A stretch of 9,570 nt of DNA from JBDKGV01 sp039798005 (GTDB lineage: Bacteria; Fibrobacterota; Fibrobacteria; UBA5070). Position 1 is the first letter of the stretch; the number at the start of each line of letters is the position of its first letter. The notes beneath the pieces were generated by a model. That model made no database searches and had not been told where the DNA came from. It saw only the letters and a program-made list of their open reading frames with translations. Below are positions 1 through 6,300 of this stretch, in pieces. The stretch is taken from NCBI GenBank assembly GCA_039798005.1, contig JBDKGV010000130.1, positions 1-9,570 on the forward strand. The letters are read 5' to 3'. Both the position numbers and the translations under genes were made by a program.

Positions 1-1
1 A

Positions 2-196
2 CTCTTGGCCTTGCGTTCCGGCATGCTCTTCGATCCGGCCGGCATGCGCCAGGAACTGGACATCGGCATCGGTGTGTCGGTTTCCGATGTGATGCAGGTG
101 GATGCCGCCTACATCAAGCCGGTCAGCTTCATCGGCAATGTGGACAATTCCGTGCGCGACGGCCAGACGCGCTTTTCCATGACCTTCCTCTTCTAA
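2..196 (+). CDS. C-terminal end of an outer-membrane beta-barrel protein (5' truncated by window edge)
   Basis: The frame is open from the first bases of the window to a TAA at 194-196, giving 64 visible residues; the true start lies upstream. What is visible is a run of short amphipathic strands (QELDIGIGVSVS, MQVDAAYI, TRFSMTFLF) separated by turns, ending in a terminal phenylalanine with alternating hydrophobic residues. This is the classic C-terminal beta-signal recognised by the BAM complex, so an outer-membrane barrel is likely. The precise family (porin, FadL/OmpP1-like or PorV-like) cannot be decided from the tail alone. The stop codon overlaps the Shine-Dalgarno of the following lipoprotein gene, only 11 nt away, so the two are very probably one operon. 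The TTG at position 5 is an internal leucine codon, not a start. Confidence 0.7.
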   Translation, partial: LLALRSGMLFDPAGMRQELDIGIGVSVSDVMQVDAAYIKPVSFIGNVDNSVRDGQTRFSMTFLF

Positions 197-200
197 AGGA
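195..200 (+). promoter_or_regulatory. Ribosome binding site of the lipoprotein gene
   Basis: AAAGGA lies 7 nt before the ATG at 208 and overlaps the TAA stop of the preceding barrel gene, which fixes the lipoprotein start and suggests coupled translation. Confidence 0.6.
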
Positions 201-207
201 ACTCCCA

Positions 208-963
208 ATGCGCAGAGCCATCATCGGAACCGCAGTCCTCACCGGCATCGTCCTGGGGGGCTGCGCGCAGCTCTCGGATGCCATGTCCTCCATCTTCAGC
301 ATCTTCAAGGTGGACTTCTCGCTGGACGACAATGCGGTGGATTATGGAATTGAATTCCCCTCCGCCTTCAAGAACAGCAGTCTCGTCAGCAGTGTCAATG
401 CCGTGATGGGGACCGGGAGTGGCATTTCGATCCCGGGTACCGGAATCACTCTTCCAAGGGCCGCGAGGTCAGCCCAGGCCAAGTTGGATGTGTTGAGTCT
501 CTTGGGTTTCTCCTCGGTTCCTGACATGCTCTCGAAGACGACTCTCAAGTTGACCTTCAATCTCAAGGCCGACAACAGCAAGAACAAGGACAAGGCATCG
601 TTCCCTTTTTCCAGTGGGCTGAACCTGTTCGTGCGTGATGTGACCTCGGACAAGCGGACCACCGGTGGTGCGATCGAGCCGTTCGACGTGGCTGGCGGCG
701 GGATCACCAAGCTGGCCATTCCCGTTCCCGTGCCATTGAGTCTTCTGACCGGTGGCGCCTTGAACGACGTGGTCGATGGCAAGCCGATTCCGTACCGGGT
801 CGCCGGAACCTTCGGTTTCGCCTTGCGTTCACCCATGGGCGACACCTTGGGCAAGGACAGCACCTCCATGGACCTCAAGACGGGCAACGTGGCGACCCGT
901 CCCTCTACCGACGCCTCGACCTACGACTTCTTCGTGAAGGTCTATGATTTCTTGGTGAATTGA
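208..963 (+). CDS. Lipoprotein with LEA type 2 / WHy-like domain
   Basis: A 251-residue protein. The N-terminus is a textbook lipoprotein signal: two arginines, a hydrophobic stretch, and the lipobox LGGC with the lipidated cysteine at residue 19, followed by Ala-Gln rather than Asp, which favours the outer membrane. The mature part contains a segment (about residues 110-215) that reads like an LEA14/WHy beta-sandwich: LKLTFNLKADN, a GLNLFV strand, the GGGITKLAIPVPVPLSLL stretch, then GKPIPYRVAGTFGFAL. These match the general pattern of bacterial WHy proteins (N-P-rich strand, polar-Gly turn, V-P-V strand, 'PYRLxG' strand). The family assignment rests on memory of these motifs, not on a search. 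WHy/LEA2 proteins are linked to desiccation and stress tolerance, but the role here is unknown. The gene follows an outer-membrane barrel gene by 11 nt, so the lipoprotein may be its partner. The start is fixed by AAAGGA 7 nt upstream. Confidence 0.8.
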   Translation: MRRAIIGTAVLTGIVLGGCAQLSDAMSSIFSIFKVDFSLDDNAVDYGIEFPSAFKNSSLVSSVNAVMGTGSGISIPGTGITLPRAARSAQAKLDVLSLLGFSSVPDMLSKTTLKLTFNLKADNSKNKDKASFPFSSGLNLFVRDVTSDKRTTGGAIEPFDVAGGGITKLAIPVPVPLSLLTGGALNDVVDGKPIPYRVAGTFGFALRSPMGDTLGKDSTSMDLKTGNVATRPSTDASTYDFFVKVYDFLVN

Positions 964-964
964 T

Positions 965-972
965 TATCTTTG
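965..972 (+). promoter_or_regulatory. Possible -10 element (TAnnTTTG type) upstream of tRNA-Lys
   Basis: TATCTTTG lies just after the lipoprotein stop and 40 nt before the first base of the tRNA. It fits the TAnnTTTG -10 consensus described for Bacteroidetes and also partly the sigma-70 TATAAT. I see no convincing -35 at the expected distance, so this is tentative. Confidence 0.25.
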
Positions 973-978
973 CGCTCC

Positions 979-1009
979 CCTTGGGACTTGGCTTTGGGCC
1001 AATCCAAGG
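979..1009 (+). terminator. Hairpin between lipoprotein gene and tRNA-Lys, possible terminator or processing stem
   Basis: CCTTGGG (979-985) pairs with TCCAAGG (1003-1009, one G-U pair), and after a 2-nt bulge TTGGC (988-992) pairs with GCCAA (998-1002). No T-tract follows (AATGATT), so it is not a canonical intrinsic terminator. It ends 3 nt before the tRNA and could instead be part of the tRNA precursor leader. Confidence 0.3.
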
Positions 1010-1012
1010 AAT

Positions 1013-1085
1013 GATTCGGTAGCTCAGTCGGTAGAGCAGCGGCCTTTTAAGCCGTGGGTCGAGGGTTCAAATCCCTCCCGAGTCA
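1013..1085 (+). tRNA. tRNA-Lys (anticodon TTT)
   Basis: A full cloverleaf can be folded by hand. The 7-bp acceptor stem is GATTCGG/CCGAGTC (one G-U), the D stem GCTC/GAGC, the anticodon stem GCGGC/GCCGT with loop CTTTTAA and anticodon TTT at 1046-1048, a 5-nt variable loop, and the T stem GAGGG/CCCTC with loop TTCAAAT. The discriminator base is A1085. No CCA is encoded (next bases CTT), so the end must be added by CCA-adding enzyme. The sequence closely resembles bacterial tRNA-Lys(UUU). It lies 90 nt upstream of coaX on the same strand with no visible terminator between them, so read-through into coaX is possible. Confidence 0.95.
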
Positions 1086-1162
1086 CTTTCGCTCCAGTCT
1101 TCGCGGACCGGAACGATCTCTTCGCCAGAACCTCACCCTTCGTTGGGCCTCTGGAGCCATTC

Positions 1163-1168
1163 GAGGAG
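1163..1168 (+). promoter_or_regulatory. Ribosome binding site of coaX
   Basis: GAGGAG sits 7 nt before ATG 1176. It rules out the in-frame TTG at 1143 as the start, since that codon has no such motif before it. Confidence 0.7.
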
Positions 1169-1175
1169 AGCTCAG

Positions 1176-1940
1176 ATGTTAGCCGTAGACATCGGAAACT
1201 CGCAGACCGTCCTTGGCTTCTTCCATGAAGGCAAGCTGTTGCGCAAGTGGCGCTTGACGACCATCACGAACTCGACCTCCGATGAGATCGAGTTTCGCGT
1301 GCGTGGCTTCCTGGAAATGCACGGCATGGCCAATGTCCAGATCGGGCGCAGCGTGGTGGCCACCGTGGTCCCGGCTCTGGACCGCCCGTGGCGCAAGGCC
1401 TTGGAGAGGATGGCCCCTGCGGCGCTTGTCACGAGCCTGTCCGCGGCCAATTGCGGTTTCCCATTGGCCTACAGCAACCCGGCGCAGATCGGACCCGACC
1501 GGCTGGCCAACGCCCTTGGCGTGGAGCGCCTGGGCCTGTCGGACGCCATCGTGATCGATTTGGGGACCGCCACCACCTTCGATGTGGTGCGCAAGGGGCA
1601 CTTCCTGGGCGGCGTGATCGCTCCGGGCATCGAGACCGGCATGCAGACCCTCGTGGGCCGCACCGCAAGGCTTCCGCAGGTGGCCATCGAAGTGCCGGAG
1701 CGCGCCACCGGCCGCACCACGGAATCGGCGATCAATTCAGGCCTTTTGCTTGGGCATGTGGGCATGATGGAATACATCGTCAAGCGCATCCGCGAAGAAG
1801 AGGACATGCCCGACGCGCGGGTGATCGCCACCGGCGGCTGGAGCCAGGTGCTGGGCGGAATGACAGGAATTGTCCAGGCCTACCATCCCGACCTGACGCT
1901 GGAAGGCCTGGACTGGTTCGCGACCACGCGCTTGGGCTGA
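1176..1940 (+). CDS. coaX: Type III pantothenate kinase
   Basis: Phosphorylates pantothenate with ATP, the first committed step of cytosolic coenzyme A synthesis. The 254 residues match the usual family length (about 250-260). Family motifs are all present: the phosphate-binding DIGNS at residues 5-9, GPDR at 106-109 (D108 is the expected catalytic aspartate), DLGTATT at 128-134, GGVIAPG at 145-151, INSG at 186-189 and the C-terminal ATGGW at 218-222. CoaX belongs to the ASKHA fold, and known members need a monovalent cation and are not feedback-inhibited by CoA, unlike CoaA. The start is ATG 1176, set by GAGGAG 7 nt upstream and by the family's usual N-terminus just before DxGN; a longer reading from TTG 1143 adds eleven unconserved residues. 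In many genomes coaX follows birA; here it follows tRNA-Lys instead. No frameshift or missing key residue is seen. Confidence 0.95.
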   Translation: MLAVDIGNSQTVLGFFHEGKLLRKWRLTTITNSTSDEIEFRVRGFLEMHGMANVQIGRSVVATVVPALDRPWRKALERMAPAALVTSLSAANCGFPLAYSNPAQIGPDRLANALGVERLGLSDAIVIDLGTATTFDVVRKGHFLGGVIAPGIETGMQTLVGRTARLPQVAIEVPERATGRTTESAINSGLLLGHVGMMEYIVKRIREEEDMPDARVIATGGWSQVLGGMTGIVQAYHPDLTLEGLDWFATTRLG

Positions 1941-2180
1941 CCGGGAGGGAGTAGGCAGGCGGCGCGTGACCTACGCCAGGGGGATGCCGCGTTCGCCTAG
2001 CATCGCCCACCCCAGCCCTCCCATCCGGGAGGGAGTCGGCAAGCGACGCGTACCGCGCCAGGGATGCCGGCCGCAGGCCCAAGACCCCGCAGGCTGAGCG
2101 GAGCCGAAGCCGAGGAGGCTTGGCAGGCAGCCCGGCCCCGGCACAGGTCAAGGCCGTAAGGCTAGGCTAGGCCGGGGAGG
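1941..2180. repeat. GC-rich intergenic repeat with an internal imperfect tandem duplication
   Basis: Starting immediately after the coaX stop, a roughly 45-50 bp unit (1941-1990) recurs at 2025-2070 with an 84-bp period. Both copies begin CCGGGAGGGAGT; there are three substitutions in the first 27 bases, then small indels, and both end CGCCAGG...GATGCCG. Beyond copy B the sequence continues as GC-rich, low-complexity text full of GCCG/AGGC words (for example GGCTAGGCTAGGCC at 2160-2173), ending close to the cysG stop. No reading frame here has coding character or a start with a ribosome binding site. I infer a dispersed non-coding repeat family, but only this one locus is visible. Confidence 0.6.
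2016..2033 (+). terminator. Hairpin inside the intergenic repeat, possible weak terminator of coaX
   Basis: CCCTCCC (2016-2022) and GGGAGGG (2027-2033) form a perfect 7-bp stem with the 4-nt loop ATCC. No T-tract follows on either strand. The GGGAGGG arm is the start of repeat copy B. The same arm sequences recur in the terminator at 7894-7922. Confidence 0.35.
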
Positions 2181-2192
2181 CGCCCAAGCTCG

Positions 2193-3587
2193 TCAGGTGT
2201 CGAAGGTGCCTTGGGGTTGGCGGAAGCCGCGCGTGGCGTTTGCGTGGGTGGCGGCCCAGCCTGCGACCGGGCCGACCACGATGATCATGGGGGAGCCGAG
2301 CTGTTCGCGGTCCATGGCCTCGACGATGCTCTCCAGGGTGGAGTGCAGCACGCGCTGGTCGGGGAGGGTTCCCGACTGGATGGCGCTGGCCGGAGTGCCG
2401 GGGGCCCAGCCCTTCTCGTACATCTGGCTGCGCAAGCTTGCGAAGCTGTGCTGGGGCATCATGAAGACCAGGGTTTCGGCCTCGGGGAGCACGGTGGTCA
2501 CGCCGTTTGCGGTGTGGCCGGTGACGATGGCAAAGCTGCGGGACAGGCCCCGGTGGGTCACGGGGATGCCGGCGTAGGTGGGCACCGTGAGGGAGCTGGA
2601 AAGGCCGGGAACGACCTCCACGGGGATGCCGACGGCCTCGCAGGCCTCGATCTCTTCGCCGCCGCGCCCGAACACGAACGGGTCGCCACCCTTGAGACGC
2701 ACCACGCGGTGGCCTTCCTGGGCCAGGCGCACGATGAGCGCGTTGATCTCGCTCTGGTGGGCGGATGTCCCGAAGCCCTTCTTGCCCACTGAGAAGACTT
2801 GGCAGGAGTGCGGAGCGTGGTCGAGGAGCTCCTTGGCCACCAGGCGGTCATGCACCAGCGCCGTGGCCTGCTCGATGGCGGCAAGGCCCATGCGGGTGAT
2901 GAGCTCCGGGTGGCCGGGTCCGGCACCGACCAGGATCACGCGGCCTTCCTTGACAGAATCTGTCAAGCCACGGCTTTCGGCCTCGAGCCGCTTGGTCACG
3001 GCCTTGATGCCTTCCTTGCGGCAGAGCTCCCACAGCGCCTGGTAGTCGCGGTTGCGCCAGAAGTCCTCGCGGACCTCCTGGGCGATGGAGTCGCGCAAGC
3101 TGGCGCGGGAACTGGACACCGCCTTGGAGAGGTCGCCAAAGCCCGAGAGCCATTCCTGCAGGCGGCGGCGCAGCCAGGCTGAAAGGCCCGGGGCCTTGCC
3201 GGCGGAGTGCAGGGCGATGGAGATCTCGCCGGCCTGCACCGAGGCGACCGAGTGGAAGTCGCACAGCGGGGTGACATCGACCACGTTGCACAGGATGGAG
3301 CGGGCGCGGCAGGCCTCATGGACCAGGCGGTTCACCTGTTCGTCGTCAGTGGCGGCAAATACGATCAGGGCGCCGTCGAGATCGGAGGTCTGCCACTTGC
3401 GTGCGACGCATTCGCACGGCAGGACCTCGAAGCCATCCAAGAAGGCGGGGGAGACCACCTTGACTTGGGCGCCGCATTCGAGCAGCTCGCGCACCTTCCG
3501 CAGGCCCACCTTTCCGGCACCGACCACCAGCACGGGACGGTCCTTGAGGTCGAGAAAGAGAGGCAGGAAGCGGTTGGCTGAGCTCAT
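2193..3587 (-). CDS. cysG: Siroheme synthase: precorrin-2 dehydrogenase/sirohydrochlorin ferrochelatase fused to uroporphyrinogen-III methyltransferase
   Basis: A trifunctional cytosolic enzyme converting uroporphyrinogen III to siroheme, the prosthetic group of sulfite and nitrite reductases. The 464 residues match CysG (about 457). The N-terminal CysGB part (about 1-210) has the NAD-binding GAGKVG at 23-28, Asp104 in NVVD and Ser128 in HSAG, the same numbers as the catalytic Asp and the phosphoserine of Salmonella CysG. The C-terminal SUMT part (about 215-448) has VGAGPGHPELIT at 220-231, DRLV with D247, VGKK with K269 (equivalents of Salmonella D248 and K270), RLKGGDPFVFGRGGEE at 297-312 and PVTHRG at 342-347. 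No S- or N-assimilation genes are adjacent. ATG 3587 places GAGKVG where the family has it; an earlier ATG at 3629 is rejected. No Shine-Dalgarno is visible, and the upstream strand is pyrimidine-rich, consistent with a leaderless mRNA. The interdomain linker (residues 208-213) contains a perfect palindrome described separately. Confidence 0.95.
   Translation of the reverse strand: MSSANRFLPLFLDLKDRPVLVVGAGKVGLRKVRELLECGAQVKVVSPAFLDGFEVLPCECVARKWQTSDLDGALIVFAATDDEQVNRLVHEACRARSILCNVVDVTPLCDFHSVASVQAGEISIALHSAGKAPGLSAWLRRRLQEWLSGFGDLSKAVSSSRASLRDSIAQEVREDFWRNRDYQALWELCRKEGIKAVTKRLEAESRGLTDSVKEGRVILVGAGPGHPELITRMGLAAIEQATALVHDRLVAKELLDHAPHSCQVFSVGKKGFGTSAHQSEINALIVRLAQEGHRVVRLKGGDPFVFGRGGEEIEACEAVGIPVEVVPGLSSSLTVPTYAGIPVTHRGLSRSFAIVTGHTANGVTTVLPEAETLVFMMPQHSFASLRSQMYEKGWAPGTPASAIQSGTLPDQRVLHSTLESIVEAMDREQLGSPMIIVVGPVAGWAATHANATRGFRQPQGTFDT
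2950..2966. repeat. Palindrome TTGACAGAATCTGTCAA, copy of a motif recurring in the window
   Basis: Two perfect 8-bp arms around a single central base, inside cysG at the linker between its two domains. The 13-bp core GACAGRATCTGTC recurs at 6333-6345 and 7838-7850 in the same orientation. Confidence 0.6.
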
Positions 3588-3594
3588 AGGGGGA

Positions 3595-3602
3595 CAAAGG
3601 TA
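3595..3602 (-). promoter_or_regulatory. Possible -10 element (TACCTTTG) of cysG
   Basis: On the minus strand TACCTTTG lies 7 nt before the cysG ATG and exactly fits TAnnTTTG. A start of transcription about 7 nt further on would fall at the ATG, giving a leaderless message, which agrees with the absence of a Shine-Dalgarno. I find no matching TTG -35 at the usual distance, so support is limited. Confidence 0.3.
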
Positions 3603-3658
3603 GGAGGTTCGAAGGGGAGTGTCGAGCATCGAGAGGGATTTTGCCGCCGGCTGAACGC

Positions 3659-3689
3659 AAAAACGCCGGATCGATGGGGATCCGGCGTT
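3659..3689 (-). terminator. Rho-independent terminator of the purB operon
   Basis: AACGCCGGATC (3662-3672) and GATCCGGCGTT (3679-3689) form a perfect 11-bp stem with a 6-nt loop. On the minus strand it is followed directly by TTTTT (3663-3659, first base shared with the stem end). It lies 30 nt past the stop of the DUF4349-like/barrel gene and so separates that operon from cysG. Confidence 0.85.
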
Positions 3690-3718
3690 CGAGGGCGATG
3701 CGATTTCCGGAGAGGGCG

Positions 3719-4759
3719 TCAGAACGCGAGCTGCAATCCCGTGGTGGCGCCCAGGCCACGCAGCTTGAGATGCAGGCGGCTGGAGAGGGGCACGAAGTAC
3801 GAGCCGCGGACATCCAGCATCACCCGGTCGGACTTGAAGAGCTCCACGCCGGCGTGCGGCGAAACGAAAAGGATGTGGGTGTTGCCGGAGGTGCTGGAGA
3901 GGAAGGCGCCACCCAAGGAGAAGCCGCTGTAGACGTTGAACCAGCGACGCAGACCGCGACCGAAATGGCGCGGGTAGAAATCGGTGCCCCATGCGTACAG
4001 GAAGAGGTCGTTGTAGAGCGTGTCGGTCTTTTGGCCGCCTTGGGCCTCCAGGGCGCCCAGCTCGATCCAGCTCTTGCCACGGGTGAACATGTACCGGGCC
4101 AGGAACCCTTGGTAGCGCGGTGCGGTGCGGCCAGGGGCGGGGTTTTCCACCCACAGGGCGGTGTATTCCACGCCGGGCATGTTCACGAACTCGAAGAAGC
4201 CGTGGCCCGATTCGGTCGGGGTCTCGCTCGATTGGCGCAGGGTCAGCTCCAAACGGCTGCCGCGGGCGCTCTTGCGAGCGGAGGCCAGTTCCTTGTCGAG
4301 CTGGAAGATCTCCTGCTCTTGGCGCTGCTGGGTTTCCCACAGGCTTTCGGCGGATTCCGATTCGCTCAGTTGGCGGCGCGCGACCTCGGCCTTCCAGGTC
4401 TTGCTGCGCTCCAGAAGCCAAGTGCGTTCCCGCTCCAGCGAATCGATCTCGTCGGAGACCAACCGCAGCGAGGAGCTTTCACGCACGATCTCCCCGCGTG
4501 CCTCCAGCAGGGACTTGACGGCATCGACGCGAGCATCGGGAAGTTCGATCCTGAGTTCCACGGCGTTGCCGTAGCTTGCGCCGCGGCCATTGCCGCTGCT
4601 GGAAAGCTTGCGGGCACCGCTGGCGGAAAGGACGGAATCCAGCCCACGGCGCAATCCGGTGAGGTCGCGGGTCTGGATGGTCCACTCGAAGTGCCGCACC
4701 GATGGCGCGGCGGTGTCGGGGGCTGCCCCAAGACAAGCCAAGAGCAGCCCGGCGATCAT
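3719..4759 (-). CDS. Exported DUF4349-like domain protein fused to an outer-membrane beta-barrel
   Basis: 346 residues with no single family I can name. The N-terminus is a short hydrophobic export signal (MIAGLLLACLGAA) lacking a basic residue. A Cys at position 9 after LLA looks like a lipobox, but it is too close to the start to be sure. Residues about 22-177 resemble DUF4349: a strand (RHFEWTIQTRDL), a helix, a serine-rich GARKLSSSG, a second strand (AVELRIELPDARVDA), then LEARGEIVRESSS and a long charged helix pair (about 100-165, coiled coil) closing with RLELTLRQ. Residues about 188-346 are alternating amphipathic strands ending LQLAF, an outer-membrane barrel signature. The start ATG overlaps the purB stop as ATGA, so translation is coupled to purB; AAGG only 1-2 nt before the ATG is too close to be a normal Shine-Dalgarno. 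A strong terminator follows the stop. Function unknown. Confidence 0.85.
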   Translation of the reverse strand: MIAGLLLACLGAAPDTAAPSVRHFEWTIQTRDLTGLRRGLDSVLSASGARKLSSSGNGRGASYGNAVELRIELPDARVDAVKSLLEARGEIVRESSSLRLVSDEIDSLERERTWLLERSKTWKAEVARRQLSESESAESLWETQQRQEQEIFQLDKELASARKSARGSRLELTLRQSSETPTESGHGFFEFVNMPGVEYTALWVENPAPGRTAPRYQGFLARYMFTRGKSWIELGALEAQGGQKTDTLYNDLFLYAWGTDFYPRHFGRGLRRWFNVYSGFSLGGAFLSSTSGNTHILFVSPHAGVELFKSDRVMLDVRGSYFVPLSSRLHLKLRGLGATTGLQLAF

Positions 4760-6192
4760 ACCTTGAGGTCCACGGAACCCTTGGCAAGCGCGTCCTTTTC
4801 AAGGGCCAGGATCGGTTCGACCTCCTCCTTGATAAAACGCTCGGTGAGCTCCGGGGCGCGGCCCACGTAGAGCGCGGGGTTCATGACCTCTTGCAGCTCC
4901 TCCAGGGTCACGCTGAACTCCTTGTCGCCCGCGATGCGCTCCAGGAGGTCGTTGGGCTTGCCCTCTTCCTTGATCACGCGGCCTGCCGCCAAGCTGTGCA
5001 GGCGGATCTTCTCGTGCAGCTCCTGACGGTCCCCGCCGCGCTTCACGGCGGCCATCATGATGTTCTCGGTGGCCATGAAGGGAAGCTCGCCCAACAGGCG
5101 CGCCTCGATCATCTTGGGGTACACGACCAGGCCGTTGCCGATGTTGGAGGCAAGCACCAAGCAAGCATCGGCCGCGAGGAAGGCGGTGGAGATCGAGATG
5201 CGGCGGGCGGCAGAGTCGTCCAAGGTGCGCTCGAACCACTGGGTGCTGGCGGTCTGGTCGATCACCTGCTGCTGGGCGGCGATGATGCGGCACAGCGCGT
5301 TCAGGCGCTCGGAACGCATCGGGTTGCGCTTGTAGGCCATCGCCGAGGAGCCGATCTGGTTCTTCTCGAACGGCTCTTCCACTTCCTTGAGGTGCTGCAG
5401 CAGGCGCACGTCGTTGGCGAACTTGGACAGGCTCGTGGAGAGAGCGCCCAGCACGTGGATGATCTGGCTGTCGATGCGGCGCGAGTAGGTCTGGCCGGCG
5501 ATGGTCAGGAGCTTGGGGAACCCGGCCTTGTCCGCGACCATGCGGTCGAGACGATCGATGCGCTCGTGGTCGCCATCGAACAGTTCCATGAAGGAGGCCT
5601 GGGTTCCGGTGGTGCCCTTGACGCCACGGAACGGCAGCCAGTCGATCAGGCGCACGACCTCGTGGTAGTCCATCACCAGGTCCTGGATCCAGGAGGCGGC
5701 GCGCTTGCCGACCGTGGTGGGCTGGGCCGACTGGAAGTGGGTGAAGCCCAGGGTGGGCTGGCTCTTCCAGGTGCGGGCAAATTCCGTCAAATGGGCAATG
5801 GCCTGGACCAGGCGCACCTTGAGGAGCTTGAGCGCCTCGCGCATCTGGATGAGGTCAGTGTTGCAGCCGACGTACTGGCTGGTGGCGCCCAGGTGGATGA
5901 TGCCGCGGGCGTTGGGTGCGATGTCGCCCCAGGCGTGGACATGGGCCATCACGTCGTGGCGCAGCTTCTTCTCGTAGGAGGCGGCAAGCTCAAGGTCCAG
6001 ATTGTCCTTGGTGCGGCGCAATTCCTCGATCTGCTCGTCGGAGATGGGCAGGCCAAGTTCGGCTTCGCTTTCGGCAAGCCAGATCCACAGCTGGCGCCAG
6101 GTGCCGAACTTGAAGCCCGGCGAGAAGATGCGGCTCATCTCGGCCGAGGCGTAGCGGCTTTCCAGAACGTTTTCGACGGCATCCTTGTTCAT
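4756..6192 (-). CDS. purB: Adenylosuccinate lyase, metazoan-like type
   Basis: Cleaves fumarate from SAICAR and from adenylosuccinate, so it acts in both IMP and AMP synthesis. The protein has 478 residues, close to human ADSL (484) rather than to the roughly 430-residue Bacillus form. Diagnostic stretches are RHDVMAHVH (78-86), GIIHLGATS (97-105), TLGFTHFQ with H152 (147-154, expected general acid), FRGVKGTTGTQASF (188-201) and the flexible catalytic-loop signature GSSAMAYKRNPMRSER (281-296), whose serine is the expected general base. QWFERTLDDSA (318-328) and ELPFMATENI (369-378) are nearly the same as I recall in the vertebrate enzyme. ATG 6192 has GGGAG 7 nt upstream; the open frame extends to 6519 but without a supported start. 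The stop overlaps the next gene's start (ATGA), making a two-gene operon ended by the terminator at 3659-3689. Confidence 0.97.
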   Translation of the reverse strand: MNKDAVENVLESRYASAEMSRIFSPGFKFGTWRQLWIWLAESEAELGLPISDEQIEELRRTKDNLDLELAASYEKKLRHDVMAHVHAWGDIAPNARGIIHLGATSQYVGCNTDLIQMREALKLLKVRLVQAIAHLTEFARTWKSQPTLGFTHFQSAQPTTVGKRAASWIQDLVMDYHEVVRLIDWLPFRGVKGTTGTQASFMELFDGDHERIDRLDRMVADKAGFPKLLTIAGQTYSRRIDSQIIHVLGALSTSLSKFANDVRLLQHLKEVEEPFEKNQIGSSAMAYKRNPMRSERLNALCRIIAAQQQVIDQTASTQWFERTLDDSAARRISISTAFLAADACLVLASNIGNGLVVYPKMIEARLLGELPFMATENIMMAAVKRGGDRQELHEKIRLHSLAAGRVIKEEGKPNDLLERIAGDKEFSVTLEELQEVMNPALYVGRAPELTERFIKEEVEPILALEKDALAKGSVDLKV

Positions 6193-6300
6193 CAGAAGTC
6201 TCCCAGAGTTGCGAACCAGAGCGGCAAGGTAGTTTCGTGGACGACGGGATTGTGGGCTTCCGATGGATCGCCCGTGTGGAGGAGCAGTTACATTCCATCC
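6193..6300. promoter_or_regulatory. Divergent intergenic region between purB and the Wzi-like gene
   Basis: This 108-bp region must carry the promoters of both divergent genes. On the plus strand TTG (6209-6211), an 18-nt gap and TAGTTTCG (6230-6237) form a one-mismatch fit to TTG-N17-23-TAnnTTTG. On the minus strand TACCTT (6231-6226) is a possible -10 for purB. No operator or riboswitch-like structure (for example a PurR box) is evident. Confidence 0.35.
6200..6204 (-). promoter_or_regulatory. Ribosome binding site of purB
   Basis: GGGAG on the minus strand, 7 nt before ATG 6192. It decides this start over the upstream extension of the open frame to 6519. Confidence 0.65.

Noticed and set aside
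1086..1162. Possible riboswitch or attenuator in the leader between tRNA-Lys and coaX.
   Set aside because: Only a weak CCAGA/TCTGG pairing with a small inner CCC/GGG stem can be drawn; no known riboswitch or T-box signature is seen.
1143..1175. TTG start at 1143 for coaX.
   Set aside because: There is no ribosome binding site before it, whereas GAGGAG precedes ATG 1176 at 7 nt, and the family begins just before DxGN.
1780..2151. A 123-codon minus-strand open frame across the coaX end and the intergenic repeat.
   Set aside because: It is low-complexity Arg/Ala/Gly/Pro text spanning a repeat and the antisense of coaX, with no ribosome binding site.
3588..4421. N-terminal extension of cysG up to 4421 in the same open frame.
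   Set aside because: It crosses the intrinsic terminator at 3659-3689 and overlaps the barrel gene in another frame; the CysG family starts where ATG 3587 places it.
3641..4870. A 409-codon plus-strand open frame opposite the DUF4349-like/barrel gene.
   Set aside because: It is the complement of a gene with clear signal peptide, coiled-coil and barrel features, a coupled start and a terminator. The antisense reading is low-complexity, rich in Gly, Ala and Gln.
4702..6300. A 1045-codon plus-strand open frame running into the Wzi-like gene.
   Set aside because: The first 533 codons are exactly antisense to purB, whose protein is unmistakable. The open frame is a by-product of high GC and codon bias; only the part from 6301 has a signal peptide and barrel character.
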